Below, one piece after another: positions 10,907 to 58,965 of a stretch of 64,000 nt of DNA. How positions within the stretch are numbered: position 1 is the stretch's first letter; the number at the start of each line of letters is the position of its first letter. A program made the translations under genes and the position numbers. The stretch is from Alentia gelatinosa (taxonomy: Eukaryota > Annelida > Polychaeta > Phyllodocida > Polynoidae): NCBI GenBank assembly GCA_950022655.1, contig OX465584.1:60142841-60206840 (forward strand), in the 5' to 3' direction. The notes below the pieces were generated by a model. That model was not told where the DNA came from. It saw only the letters and a list, made by a program, of their open reading frames with translations, and did not search any database.

Positions 10907-11256
10907 TTGAGGATGATGGGTTGTTGTTGTTTTCAAATAATAAACTGTCCTTGCTGGTTCTTGCCCGAAATCAGGTATCTCTATAGATGATGAGAATAGA
11001 CACGTTCTAGAAACAAGCTAAGAGAAAACGATACCAACTAGAACTAAAAGGGGTGGCCGCTAGGACTGAACTGTCAGAATCAATTTCACTATCAAAGAGC
11101 TGTCATTTGATCGTTAAACTTATTGAGTTTGTATATTTAGTCGGGTTTCATGGAATCTCACCTGTATTTCATAATTCCCAGTATTCTGGTGTTTCCAGTC
11201 TTACCCATCCCCAGACAAATATGAGCAATAATGGACTCGCCTTATAAACATACGTG
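10907..11256. promoter_or_regulatory. Divergent promoter region between PGP-like gene and KIAA0930
   Basis: The two start codons face away from each other with 350 bp between them, so this interval must hold both 5' leaders and probably both promoters. A TTATAAA string lies at about 11242, close to the KIAA0930 ATG, and a TTCTAGAAAC palindrome lies near 11008. A short upstream reading frame, ATG 11221 to TAA 11247, ends nine bases before the KIAA0930 start. No transcription start can be assigned from sequence. Confidence 0.5.
11221..11247 (+). other. Upstream ORF in the KIAA0930 leader (MSNNGLAL)
   Basis: An eight-codon ATG-to-TAA frame whose stop is nine bases from the main ATG at 11257. 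If the transcription start is upstream of 11221, it could reduce initiation at the main start or couple to it by reinitiation. Whether it is transcribed is unknown. Confidence 0.35.
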
Positions 11257-46696
<35,440 letters not shown>

Positions 46697-46991
46697 AACC
46701 CAAAGCTCTGATTGGCCCAAAATATGTGATGTCACAGCCTGGCCACGCCCACACACCACGTGCACAATGTAGGCACCTTTCAAAGTTTTATATTTCTGTG
46801 TTGTTGTGCAAGTTCTGTGCCATGCTCCCCTGTGTGTCCTGGCAAACCCCGCACAGTTATCATATCGAGAACAATATTATACGTCAAAATTATTATTTTC
46901 CTATATAAATTACAATTGCCGTCTTTGTATATAATTGAGACGAATCCCAACTTCCTGTAAGGCATCATTATATTACTGTTTTCATCTGGTA

Positions 46992-47135
46992 AATCCTTGA
47001 TACCATTTACCCGAATTATGTCCCAAACCTGCTCGGGCCATGTTCGGTCCCTATTCAGATCAGGGCTAAAGCAGCCCCCCGATTAGGGCCTGAGTGGTGA
47101 TTGGCACCAAATTCGGCAAAATGGAGTCAAGTCTT
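46992..47135. mobile_element. GATTCCATTTA-ended element
   Basis: Ends CTTGATACCATTTACCCGAA and GGCAAAATGGAGTCAAG; interior CTCGGGCCATGTTCGGTCCC and GATCAGGGCTAAAGCAGC. Probably in the KIAA0930 3' UTR or just beyond it. Confidence 0.8.
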
Positions 47136-47984
47136 TATTGAGGTGATCCCTATGATGATGCTCGTTTCGATTCAATATCACTAGTAATGAAAATGTTATG
47201 TAGTGAGATATAAACCAGATTACTTTGTTTTGGTACTACGGTATCGAAACCAATATAGTTTTGTGCAGAGCACACTTCTTTACAGCATGGCTGAGCATAC
47301 TGACCAATGGTTATCTTTTGAATAGATTATATAAATTTCATATTTTATTATTTTTATAAGTTGTACCCGATTCCCCCTTATGTATTGTTATCATACTAAT
47401 CCCCCCAAAAGAATACATAATCTTAGTGAAATTATCGATGAACAACTTGTAATTCATGTATATATACATGTATCTGTACATGCATAGTTTTCACATTACA
47501 AAAGAAAAATAAGTGGCATTATAAAATTGACAAATATGTATACCATTGTTATGTATAGTTGTGTAATAGCTTCACTTATGATTGTTAGTATAGAGTAATA
47601 ATTATTAGTCTTCCCTTTCATTTTAATGTTATATAATCTGCAAAACTGAGCTCAAAGTGACATTCGTATTTATCATGTTCATTCCTTCATAGTGAATATA
47701 ACCATCACTTGGATGATTTAATACTTGGACATATTAGATTATTTTACTGTAGTTCTTAGTTGTATACCAACAAATAATCAAATATAGCACAAAACCTACA
47801 TATGACAGTAATTCTACAGATTTTTTACGGTGGGTATGTATCACAATATTTTTGAAAATGTAGACAGCCTGTTTAAATAGAGAAAATACATGAAAATAAG
47901 TTTAGAGAGGGAGGTGTATTATTAATTGACATATCTACTCCGTTGTAAGCTGTGCCATTGACGTCCAGGGTTGGGGTTAAGTGA

Positions 47985-48365
47985 TGCATTTATCCTACCC
48001 CTAATAAAAACGGTCCATAGGCATAACATTTTCTGCGGCATGCCATGACATAAAATGCGATATATGCCTCTAGGGCCATAAAAAAATCGACCAATCAGTG
48101 ACCAGATTGTAAGCTGCTCCGAAAAAAGTTCCAGTTGGACTCAAAAGTTCCAGTTGGACTTCAGTTGGTCGTTTAATCGCTATTTATATTTTAGTAATCC
48201 AAAAGCGTAGAGACGGGGTCGGATAAATATGAAACGGAACTCGAGTTAGACTTGTCAGTGTCTATGCCACTCTGGTCAGGTCTGTTCCTCACTACGCTCA
48301 GCTAACGCTTCGCGTAGTAATACACAACTTTCCCGTCGTGGCATAAATACTGACAAGTTTAACTC
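47985..48365. mobile_element. Fold-back element, B family
   Basis: Starts TTTATCCTACCCCTAATAAA, then CCATAGGCATAACATTTT, a GGCATGCC...GACATAAA stretch, GTCGGATAAAT, and arms CTTGTCAGTGTCTATGCCAC / GTGGCATAAATACTGACAAG around ACGCTTCGCGTAGTAAT. Confidence 0.75.
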
Positions 48366-48600
48366 TCATTCAGTTTCTACTAAGTATCTTATTATTATAT
48401 AGACTTCTAAAAACATGATTTGCTGTTAAGATGCCAAACATTTCTTGAAGTATCCTTCTATCAGTCTTTGTAAATGATACAGATACTGGAACCTTGTAAT
48501 CTACATTATGTGAACTACTCTGAACTCAACTTTACCCAAAACTCAGAACTACCACTGTAGTGGTTTTATTTTGGTCAAGATAATTAAATGAGTCATCATA

Positions 48601-49096
48601 GGGCCATCCATTAAGTACGTACGCACCAAGGGGAGGTAAAAAAAGATTTGGATTTATTTTGTTTATGTTTCTTCTTTGTTCTATTGCATATATTGGGAAA
48701 GGTGGAAGACCGCGACATGATTGTATGCGAATCAGTACCTGAATAAAAAAAATTAAAAATAAAAAAAAATATATATAAGACTGGAAGGGGGTGGGGTTCT
48801 TTTTTGTTTTTTTTAAAGCAATTTTGAAGGGGATATTGTGTTATACAATCACCGAATTCAGCTATACAGCCGTTCTTCCACTCAGGCCCTAGACCCTTAG
48901 TCCTCATTCTAATGGTGGGTGTTAGCCGAATGGACTGAGGGTACCATTTGTGTGTAAGTCTTTGGTATGACCCGACCAGGGTTTGAACCCACGACCTCCC
49001 ATGCTCGAGGTGAACACCCCTACCCCTTAGCCTCCGAGCTGAGATGGTGAGGTCAAAATTTTCAGAAATTTTCCGTACGTACTTTATGGATGGCCC
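48601..49096. mobile_element. GGCCATCC-ended element with a tRNA-like SINE inside
   Basis: Ends GGGCCATCCATTAAGTACGT and ACTTTATGGATGGCCC, flanked by TA. On the minus strand at about 49045-48970 it has TCAGCTCGGAGGCTAAGGGG and box B GTGGGTTCAAACCC, a tRNA-like head with a downstream body to about 48800. Confidence 0.8.
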
Positions 49097-49645
49097 TATA
49101 CTACTTGAAAAATATTCATATAATGATCTGCGTGAAAATAGGATACTTAGAGGTGCTAAATACGGGTAAATATATTCATATGCCGCCCATATAAGTTAAG
49201 AATATACTCTTTGGACATGGGATCAGGGATGCTAGTATTCTGATGAATTATTGATATTTAAAATTTCAAGATTTTCATTTATGATAAGTATAATATCTAC
49301 TATGCGGCCTCACCCGGCCATACCTGGATCTGACTGAGCCCCGGCAGCACCCAGACAGGCAAAGCTTTCTGTCAGTCTGCTAAAAGGTGCCAACAGACCA
49401 CCATGCCGACTTTTAGATTTTCGGAAAATGAGGCTCCTTAGTTATTACAGAGATGGCAGTTTTCCTATTTTCCAAGGAAATCCTTGTTTTTATTTTCATT
49501 TTACCAATTTTTTTTATTATATGAAATAAAGAGAGAATGAATTTGGTTATGTTATTCAATATAAGTATAGATGACAGTTTTCCTCTTTTCTGAGAACTCA
49601 TGGTTCACCACACTCACTCTAACACTGATCCATTCTTGGTCATAA

Positions 49646-50022
49646 GGCCACTCAAAAAAAACAAAACTTGTTTCTCATCACCAAGCCATGAAAAATATGA
49701 CGAGGGCGCTTTTTTTTTTTTTTTTTTGCTATATCAAAGAGGGCAGACATACAGAAAAACCCAGCATAAGCGGCCACCCTCTGATCCAGGCCAAAGTGGC
49801 TGCCTACGCGGGGTGTCTACTTACGCGAAGTTTCCAGATTTTTACTGGCTCTACATTTAATGCATCCCTGACATCAGGAGCTTTAATTGGATACTAAATA
49901 CACATACCTTTCATAATTTTTATCGAGGTTCATCTATTTTTAAAAAATCAAAAAAAATCTTCTAAAATCGTTTTTTCTGATGCGCGCGGTGATGAGAAAC
50001 AAGTGGGGTTTTTTTAGTGGCC
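49646..50022. mobile_element. GGCCACT-ended element flanked by TAA
   Basis: Ends GGCCACTCAAAAAAA and TTTTTTTAGTGGCC; TAA repeats at 49643-49645 and 50023-50025. It is the reverse orientation of 29918-30233, with an extra stretch of GCGGCCACC/TACGCGGGG words. Confidence 0.85.
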
Positions 50023-50207
50023 TAATCATCCAGCTCACTATTTTTCTGGACTCAGTCCCCTTCACCTTCTCGCAGTCTTGGACTTGAGCAAAAACCCAGA
50101 GAATTCTGTCAGTAAATTGACAGCGCGATAGGTCTCAACAGATCAGCAAATCACCACTGACATTTTGTGGGCCTCCGCTTCAAATTTCTGCCAATGATTG
50201 GTTAACA

Positions 50208-50490
50208 AGGTCACTATAGAGGAAACCTATGAATATTTAGTGTAAAAGCTTGTATCCCATCCAGTTTGAATCGCGTAGTAATTCACAAGGCAAAGCCACA
50301 TGAGTTACGTAGCGATTCAAATAAGATGGGATCGAGCTCTGACCCTAAACTTGAAGAGGTTTCTGAATTCATCTCACCCTTCACAATGACTAATGGGCAA
50401 ACATTTGCGACATAATCCTCCATTGGATATTTTTTTCTAAATCCCCAATGGGCATTGGATACGAGTTCCTAATGTTGATATAAAAATGCT
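50208..50490 (-). mobile_element. Fold-back element, A family, reverse strand
   Basis: Arms CGTATCCCATCCAGTTTGAA-type around GGCAAAGCC (50289-50297), then TTCATCTCACCCTTCACAAT, a TCCATTGGATATTTTTTTC hairpin and GGATACGAGTTCCTAATGTT. Confidence 0.8.
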
Positions 50491-51972
50491 TGATAAATTA
50501 TTATCTGAAATTTCAAGATTTTCATTGGAATGCATCTGCCCATACCTTGACCAGACCCAGGGGCATGAAGCTGACAGACTGCCAATAAGACACTGAAATG
50601 AGTCACCAACCAACACAATTCTCCAATTTCTTGATCTTTGGAGATTAAGTTTCCTTATATAATGTATACACACATGCCGCAGATCTGAGCATGTTTTACT
50701 CCAGTCCTAACACTGTCCAACATTTTGTACTCTAGTATTACATCTGATAATTTTCTATACTAACTATGAATCTGTTACTGTTCTTATAATCCAACATAAT
50801 TTTATTATAATTAGTCACACACGTTTTAATGAGTGTCAATCAAATTCTGGAGTTTTTAAATTTTGTGAACTAGTAGTAATGATAATATTATTCCACTTTT
50901 TTCTTTATTTTTTCTCTATATCCCAAGTGGACATGGTATTGTTTCCATTGGATGAGTGTCAATTTATTACTGGTTTATAGTGTCAATTTGTTACTGTTAT
51001 ATATCTCCGGATATTTTCTTTATATATAAATATATAAACCATTGTTAAACCAATTATGTCTTCCCCTAATGAGTAACAGTATTCTTTAGGTGAAGAATGA
51101 ACTGAAGGTATAAAAGCATGTGAAAGAGTGGCCCAACATCAATGGTTGTTCTAATGTGCCCTGTTAAAATACTTTCATGCCTCAAGTACTTGCCAAATCT
51201 GAAATTTTGTTTTATATATGCTGATAACATAAACTTTATGTGATTTTTAATTCTGAAAAGTGCGCTTTATACTTAAGTAAATGATGCTATAATGCAACAT
51301 TCATTATGTGTAGCTTGCTCTTTGGTTCTTCGATTATTGTAGCAAGAAACTACCTTAGACGTTTGCGGAGAATATCAATGTCTTTGTGCCATAGCTGTTA
51401 GGTTGCAGCGAAGAGTGAAAGCTTACCTTTATATAGCCAGCCATTTGCCATATCTAAAGAAGCTATTTTTTCATTGACTCAATTGGAAAGTTTTTTCAAA
51501 GAAGATATTGAATAAGTTTCGAGTAAAAAAGATTGTTCTACCCAGGCCCACCCCCCCTCCCCCAAGAAAAATCAGAAAAACTGTTATATTCCCGCAAGGA
51601 ATAAACTGAAAAATTTTACTAAGAAAAATATCACAAAAAGTTTCGATTAGGTGCCTAGATATACTTGTATCCTGGATTTATTAATAAATTCAATTGGTCA
51701 TTCGTGCTTGCAGCATTTAGGATAAACCAATCTATTTCTAATAAATTCAATTAGTCATTCGAGCTTGTAGCATTTAGGATAAACTGATATATTTCTTAGC
51801 ATAAATGATATTTTTTACTTGAATTCTCCCCATAAGAGGGTATTCCACCAGGATGCGCGATCCAATCGGATCTTGGCCGATTTGTTGACATGCTCGGTCG
51901 GGTTGAAAAGTGTGAGTATGCTTGGCTGAATCGCTCTGGCGAAGAACCCCCAATTGATTTCGGTGAATGGTA

Positions 51973-52132
51973 GGGGGCCATCCATAAAGTATGTACGCAT
52001 TGAGTTTGAGGTAAAAAGTTTTGGAAATTTTGCGTATGCTCCTTCTTTGTTCTATTGCGTACAAGATCGGGATGAAGGGTTGGAGGGTCAGTAATATTGG
52101 AAATTCTGAGTACATACTTTATGGATTGCCTC
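51973..52132. mobile_element. GGCCATCC-ended element
   Basis: Ends GGGGGCCATCCATAAAGTAT and TACTTTATGGATTGCCTC, flanked by TA. Confidence 0.82.
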
Positions 52133-52659
52133 TAATAGGAAATGCACACACGGAGACAAAGGGCCTCTTCCACCAGGCTGTGCTCATTGAGTTGCCAGGC
52201 ATAGTAATCTGTGCTCTCCGCTACGGAATGCAAACTTAGTACATGTTACAGCTGAATGGAGTTGTCCCTATGCCATCACTGCCATATAAGGAATACAGAA
52301 GGCATGGATTGACCCAGCAGCCAGCGACTGCATTCATATCAAACCAAGACCTTACCCTGACCTCCTTACATAGTGTTAATAGCGCCTTGGGACAGTTCTA
52401 CAGTCTATAGTTGACCTGAATTTCTTGGGCCAAAACCACCCTCGTATGGCCACAAAAAAAGCACCATATAGGCCCCATGCAGCAGCCATGTTAACTTGAG
52501 TATAAAAGTTGGTGCGGTGGAGCAGACCACATGTTCAACAACAGTGGCTGCTCTCCGGTAGAATGATAAAAACTAATAAATAAGCTTTTACCACGTACCT
52601 GCCAATGGCACCTACACTGCAACAGTGTGGCGTTGGCCATGGGACATTGGTTTGTAATG

Positions 52660-52950
52660 GGGAAACCTATGAAAGTTTAGGGTCAGAGCTCGTATCCCAT
52701 CCAGTTTGAATCACGTAGTAATTCACAAGGCGAAGCCACATGAATTACTTAGCAATTCAAATGAGATGGGATCAAGCTCTGACCCTAAACTTGAATAGGT
52801 TTCTGAATTTATCTCACCCTTCACATTGACTAATGGGCTAACATTTGTGACATAATCCTCCATTGGATATTTTTGCTAAATACCCAATTGGTATTGGATA
52901 CGAGTTCCTAATGTTAAGTCTCTGGAGAGAAAAATCCAGGGGTGAGATAA
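52660..52950 (-). mobile_element. Fold-back element, A family, reverse strand, well preserved
   Basis: Arms GAGCTCGTATCCCATCCAGT and complement with loop GGCGAAGCC at 52729-52737; GGGTCAGAGCTCG...GACCCTAAACTT ends; TTTATCTCACCC at 52808; CCTAATGTTAAG and GGGGTGAGATAAAT at the right end. Confidence 0.85.
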
Positions 52951-53964
52951 ATACACTATAAACATGTTTGACATATGCCTTGCGGCGTCAAATTCATGCT
53001 CGTCCTGGTTGAAGAGGCCCTTAATCAGGCCAATAGATCTTAAATGATTTAGGAAGCCAGATGCAGCCAGGTAGTGCAAGGAAGCCCAACTTAGCCAGAC
53101 AAAAAAAATCAGGCCGGTGGAATCAGTGCTTAATACTTGGTATGTCCAGAAACCAGACGGTCAAATATGGTAAATAGAAGCCAAGAACCAGTCGTGAATG
53201 CATGGAGAAGTGAGACTGTGTGATGTGGTTTAAAAGTTACTGAAATTTAGTTCTTTTAGGAAATATCAGGAAAATATATGAAAAATGAACATTATGTAAA
53301 AATGAAACACTTAGTGGTTGTTTTTCACACCATCACTTATATTGCCAAGAATAATCTTCACGTTTTCAATCGTCCTGCATTGAATATAAAAAAATGTAAA
53401 CCATTGTTGCTATTGTCCCTGTCATACATGTTTTTAATGGAAAGCATCCGATGTCACATAATGACCTTTTAGCAGCTGCTATGAAAGTCATACTAAAACC
53501 ACTTTCTAGTGCGTATTTGTCGGAGCCAATCACAGCTCAGCTTACAACAGTCCAGTTAGTACGGCACAGAGTAAAGACATAGGTCCTTGATGGTGAAAGA
53601 GAGCACGGCAGATATTGACGACCTGGATTTCCTAGCTGGGTGGTGAACGGGATAATGTGGTTTGTTGTTCTATTTATAGCATCAGTTTGACAAGATCTGA
53701 TCGGTTCCAATGAATATGCACTAGACAGCCCTCTAAACAAAAATTGTTTTCTTAAGGGTATTGTGATGGACTTTAATGATGCGTTTACCATTCGAGTTTC
53801 ATTAGGAAAATATTGTCAATATGAAAAGAAATCCCACCATTGCTTTTTCAATCTGTATTGTCTCTTAGACAAGTGTCATGAAGAGTATGTGGTTTCTGAT
53901 GAATGTGTCAAGATGTATTCAGAATAGTGTGAGTTCAAACTACATGAATTATTGTTATAGATCT

Positions 53965-54920
53965 TTATTATCCACCTATTACATAGTCTCCATAGGAAAT
54001 GTATAGGGCACCTGGAATTCGCTACCCAGAGATTCTGGCATGTAGGAATCTCCTGCAGGAGATTCCGGAAAAAAAAAGTCCCATCCAAAATTAGATCTAA
54101 TCATAATGTTCTTCAAAATAAGTTTATTTAATGTTCATTTTATATTAATTATTTATATTCAGTCACAATAATCTCATTTACCATCACAAATCACTACCAT
54201 ACAACGTTTTGCAGACCAAAAACATGGAAAAATAGCAAACTATATAACTGGCGTAAGTATACACCGAATTACACCCATGCTTGAAAGTGCTATGGCATTA
54301 TGGTGTAATCTGGAATTATATGCACTTTTTATTGCAATAGATTTATTAATCTTACAGGTGGATAATAAATACAATCAAAACCAGTCATTATTGTATATAT
54401 ACACAATAATGACTGGTTTTGTGTACGAGTGGCCGTAATCTCCGAGTAGTTGACGTGTAGTAATATCCGAGCGATTAGCGAGGATATTACGTCGTCAACT
54501 ACGAGGAGATTACGGTCATTCGTATACAAAACCAGTTGTTATTGTATTTATTACCCACCTACAAGATTGATAACAAATCTATTGCAATTAAAAAGTTTCT
54601 GTAAGCCATATAGTTCAAGACATCACAGCACTGTCAAGTGTGGCAGTAATTCAGTGTACATACACCAATAATATAGTTCGGCATTAATCTGCACTTTTAG
54701 TGCGTTATGACAGTGATCTCTGATGGTAAATGAGATTATTATGATTGATTCTAAATAATTAGCATTGAAGGAACATTCAAGAAACCTATTTTGAAGTACA
54801 CAATAATTCAACCTCTTTATGGACAGGACTATTCTGACATGACAGAATCTCCGGGTAGCTAATTCCAGGTGCCCTATACATTTCCTATGGAGACTCCGTA
54901 ATCGGTGGGTAATAAATATA
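53965..54920. mobile_element. Large fold-back element, C family, with a nested hairpin element
   Basis: Ends of about 100 bp are inverted: AGTCTCCATAGGAAATGTAT and AGGGCACCTGGAATT near 53990-54020, complement near 54850-54905, with TTATTATCCACC outside. Inside, 54345-54560 is a second hairpin bounded by GGTGGATAATAAATACAATC and GTATTTATTACCCACC, with TATCCGAGCGATTAGCGAGG at the loop. Confidence 0.85.
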
Positions 54921-55386
54921 TCTTCACATATCATTTACTCCATTTTCCATTATGGACTTGAAGCATATATATTAAGAGGCTAGCCAGAGTGGTCAAATGA
55001 GTTTACTTCTCACTTCTATGTTTTCACCATTCCCCATGAAAAACATTTCTACAGTTACTAAAATCATTGAAGAACACTGATTATGTATTGAGGTAGATAA
55101 CTTATGGGAATCCAATTGCAATCACAGATGCCAGTGAGGTTTTGCTGTATTGATTGTGGTCAAAATATTACATTTTTATGTTGATATGGTACAAAACCAA
55201 CTTATTTTTTAGTAAATATGATGAATAAAAGCAAAGAATGAAATAATCTTAGTCTTTAATTAAGAACTGAAACGGTTATCGGCGTTGGTTCCACTCCCTG
55301 TGTGTATACAGATGTTTGGTTTCTATGTGTACCAGAGATTGTGTATGGAGATCTCTGGTAAGGTAGTTCCACTATTAGTAGGCATG

Positions 55387-55560
55387 GACCCGCTTCTTAG
55401 ACGAAATAATCGTTAATAGGTATTATTCAAGATTCAAGATGGTTTTGAAAGTAAATGACCATAGGCCCCAATGGTTCGAAAATTATCGCTAAATGTATAA
55501 TTAGACTATGGCCTCAAAACGGTCGCTATTAACGATTATTCCGTCTAAAAACGGGTCCCT
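55387..55560. mobile_element. GGACCCG-ended element with AATAATCGTTAATAG ends
   Basis: Ends GGACCCGCTTCTTAGACGAA and GTCTAAAAACGGGTCC are inverted copies; interior TTCGAAAATTATCGC is shared with 61690-61889. Confidence 0.75.
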
Positions 55561-56647
55561 GGTTCTAGTTTGCTGCCAAATTTGGGCACCTGTCATATTA
55601 TGGTGCTTTGCATCAACCTCTTCAGATACTGGCCAATCTTTACTTTTATATAGTAATTAGTAGAAATGGCCCTAGGTGAGACTTAATTTGGATTTATACA
55701 ACAAGTCCTGTGTGTGTAGTGATCTTCGCGAGGTGGTAGCTGGGTGAAGACAGAAGCAGTATGGGCCAAGTTGCTAAAATCCAAATTGATTCTCATCGAG
55801 ATTCATTTAGTACTTCATCTGCCCCATCTCCACGATTTTAGCCAAGAAACTCCATTTTCAGTTACTCTAAGTGAATTTCTACCAGATGAGAGCCAAACTG
55901 AACTCTTCTTTTTCTGTGTTATTTCAAAGAAATCTTATAACAAATACATTTTACAGCATATAATAAGGTATGTGATAATTTTTGGTTTTGATGCTCTATA
56001 TCATCCTAATTTTCTCCTTGGATTAAATTTACCTCAAGAATTACCTTTGGGAATGTCAAAAAGCCCGGGAAAATCCTGGGAAATCTCATGCCTTTTATTC
56101 TCTTGTAATATCGCAAACATATACATTTCTATATATTAAGATAATTACAAAAAATAAATACATATGTTTAGAGGTAAGAAAAAGAGACTGAGTGTAAAAT
56201 GAATTTAAAAAGGTAACGTCTTTACATGCAGAAATGTGATACTTTTGTTTTATGTTAATTTTTACTTTGTAATTAATGTATATAATTGATGTATTGTATT
56301 TTATTGTTGGTGGTCATCCATCTTAGTAATTAAGTTACTTCATTGTAAAGAATGTATTTGTTTATTCTTGGAGTGATACAGTGTAATTCATAACTGGGTG
56401 ATATGTATATTTTACTTTGCCTGAGGTTGATGTAGTTACACACATATGAATAAATAAGAGAAAAATGGGTTGACTTGGGGAATGCATCTGTACAACTGGA
56501 ACTGAAGTGAAATAAAATGTGACAAAAACGTATTCGTGTTCACCTTGTTGGTTTTTAAGATTAAAACACTACTGATTGAACCATAAGTAATTCTGTGAAT
56601 TGACAGAATCTATTGTCAGTGTAAAGTTAATAGTATATATAAAGGCC

Positions 56648-56913
56648 CAGTGATATCAGTTGGGGTCATTAAAAAAGTGGAAATATTTTTCATGTTGAAT
56701 ATATACTGCCTCCGAAAGACCGAGAAAACATGGAAAACACTTTGTTATTGGACATAGAATGGGGCCAGGGAGTGTGGGGAGGCTTGGATCACTGTTTAAT
56801 AAGGTGTGAATGAGGCCCAAATTATTCTCTGCTTTTACACAAGTAAAGCTAATTTTATCAACTGATTATGAAAACATGGATTTCCTTGGAAAAGAGGAAA
56901 ACTGCCATCTCTG
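56648..56913. mobile_element. CAGG-type element, diverged
   Basis: Interior words GTTGGGGTCAT, AAATATTTTTCATGT and TGTGGGGAGGCTT match 7550-7853. Right end AACTGCCATCTCTG; flanks AAGGCC and TAGGCC agree at five of six. Confidence 0.7.
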
Positions 56914-58282
56914 TAGGCCTGTATGAAAATAAGAGCTACCTTTGATATTTCTAAGAATTTATTGTGGCAAGGTGATTTAAATTAGATTTTGTTGTTGTAT
57001 TTGTTGCAAAAATATAAAAATAAATGTTCAGACTCCTGTAAACTAGGACCTTTACTTACACGGAAACAACTTCCTGTAACCTGCAACAACGTATGAATGG
57101 GGAAGTTTCCACTTTGCAAATGTACCACTTCCGGTAAGTGATGTCAACAGCCATGAACACATCTCCAATGTTGTGCACTGTAGATTTGACGCAGGAAATG
57201 AGGAAAGTGCTAGAAATTATGATGAAACACTTCATACGGTCCATGTCCCATCTCCAAGTGAGTGTGGCACAAACTGGACATCACTTACCGGAAACACTTA
57301 AATTAGAATGATTTGCTAGAGTGGAAACTGAGCCATTGTGAGCAATACTTATTTCAGAACAGTATTAACAAGACGTGGCAAAAACGCTTCTATGGCAAGC
57401 CAATGCTACCTTCAATAGAAAAAAAAAAAAAATTCTTAAAAAGAAAATTAACAATTATTTCTGAAAAGTATAATACCTTTACACCTTCAACCACAAAGTA
57501 GGATAGAATTGTAGAACTTCCATAGCATTTAGAGGGCAATGCAACTTTATTCAAAAAGTACACTATCAACAATGATAATACTATAGTATTCTTATATTCC
57601 ACCAAAGCTGCTGCAAACAAAGTTCTGAAAACAGGCTTTCAGTTCTACACTAATAACAACATAGAGGTTCGCATCCGCACCACACACTTAAGGGTGAAAT
57701 GATATAAATCATCAATCACATAACAGTGGGAACATTCTTTATCTAAAAAACATGTCTTTCAATGACCACAAAGAAAATATCATGAAGGAAAATGCTCACT
57801 AACAATTGGTTTCAATCCAACAAGCCATGATGCTAACCCTTAGAAAGCACACAAGTGAAATAACTAAACACGAAACGTTCAATTCAAAAAGGAAAATCGG
57901 TGAAAATATTGAATATGATATGGTTCTGGTAATTAAACTTAACCGGTTATCAAGTTTTCAATTCAAATGGCTGTTTTCGCTACATATGTATCAAAAGACA
58001 AATATGGCTATTGCCACAAAAATGGTTAAAAGATTTAAGCCATCATGTAACACCAACTTTTTTTTGATAATCATTGATTGTTGATATAACTCTTCTTATT
58101 CTAAGTTAACAAAAGTGATGAGATAAGATAACAGTAACCAGCTGCAGGAAGTTGTTTAGTTGAAAGTTGTAAGTCATACTTTTTTCTTTGAACATCTTTC
58201 TCCCCATGATACATTAAAACTGTGTCTTGTCATGTAAAGAACATCTTAACTAAGTTTCTTTTTCTTAATTGTTCACCTACCA

Positions 58283-58580
58283 TTTATCTCACCCCTGGTA
58301 TTTTTTCTCCATAGACTTAACATTGGGAATTCTAACGCCCATTAGATATTTAGGAAAAATATCTAATAGGGGATTATGTCACAAATGTTAGCCCAATAGT
58401 CAATGTTAAGGGTGAGATAAATTCAGAAACCAATTCAAGTTTAGGGTCAGAGCTCGATCCCATCTCATTTGAATCACTATGTAATTCATGTGGCTTCGCT
58501 TTGTGAATTACTATCTGATTCAAACTCGATGGGATACGAGCTCAGACCCTAAACTTTCATAGGTTTCCTCTATAGTACTC
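58283..58580 (+). mobile_element. Fold-back element, A family
   Basis: TTTATCTCACCCCTGG, CCATAGACTTAACATTGGG, GGGTGAGATAAATTC, then arms GAGCTCGATCCCATCTCATT / complement with loop GGCTTCGCT at 58493-58501. Confidence 0.85.
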
Positions 58581-58719
58581 CCTATTGAAAATGCATGGGG
58601 GTGTATTTGCCGATGGTGGGTGATCACCGCATGACGTAAACGCAAGTCGTCTTTTCAATGCCTCCACTATCTCAATGAAACACACACTTCATATGGCAAT
58701 TCCCGGAGTCTTTTTTAAA

Positions 58720-58825
58720 GCTTGATTGCCAATCACCACTCGGGCCCTAATCGGCGGGTTGCTTTAGCCCTGATCTGAATAGGGACCAAACATGGCCTGA
58801 GCAGAATCAGGACCAAATCGGGTCA
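58720..58825. mobile_element. GATTCCATTTA-ended element fragment
   Basis: AATCACCACTCGGGCCCTAA, TTTAGCCCTGATCTGAATAG and CATGGCCTGAGCAG are the reverse of the interior of 46992-47135. The right end is replaced by a C-family boundary. Confidence 0.7.
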
Positions 58826-58965
58826 GTGAGTAATAAATACAACAAACAATAAGTTTGTGACCACACGGTACTGTAAATCATTCATGGTTGACGACGCAAC
58901 GCACTCTCCATTGTTTGTGCTTTACTATGTGTCGTGGATATAGCCATCTGGTCACAAAACCATCA
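58826..58965. mobile_element. C-family fold-back, decayed
   Basis: CAGTGAGTAATAAATACAAC followed by arms GTAAATCATTCATGG / CTTTACTATGTGTCG around ACGCACTCTCCATTGTT. Parallel to 27640-27790. Confidence 0.55.

Noticed and set aside
55744..56139. 131-codon open frame on the plus strand
   Set aside because: Leu/Ile/Tyr/Phe-rich composition expected from AT-rich DNA; no recognisable domain or context.
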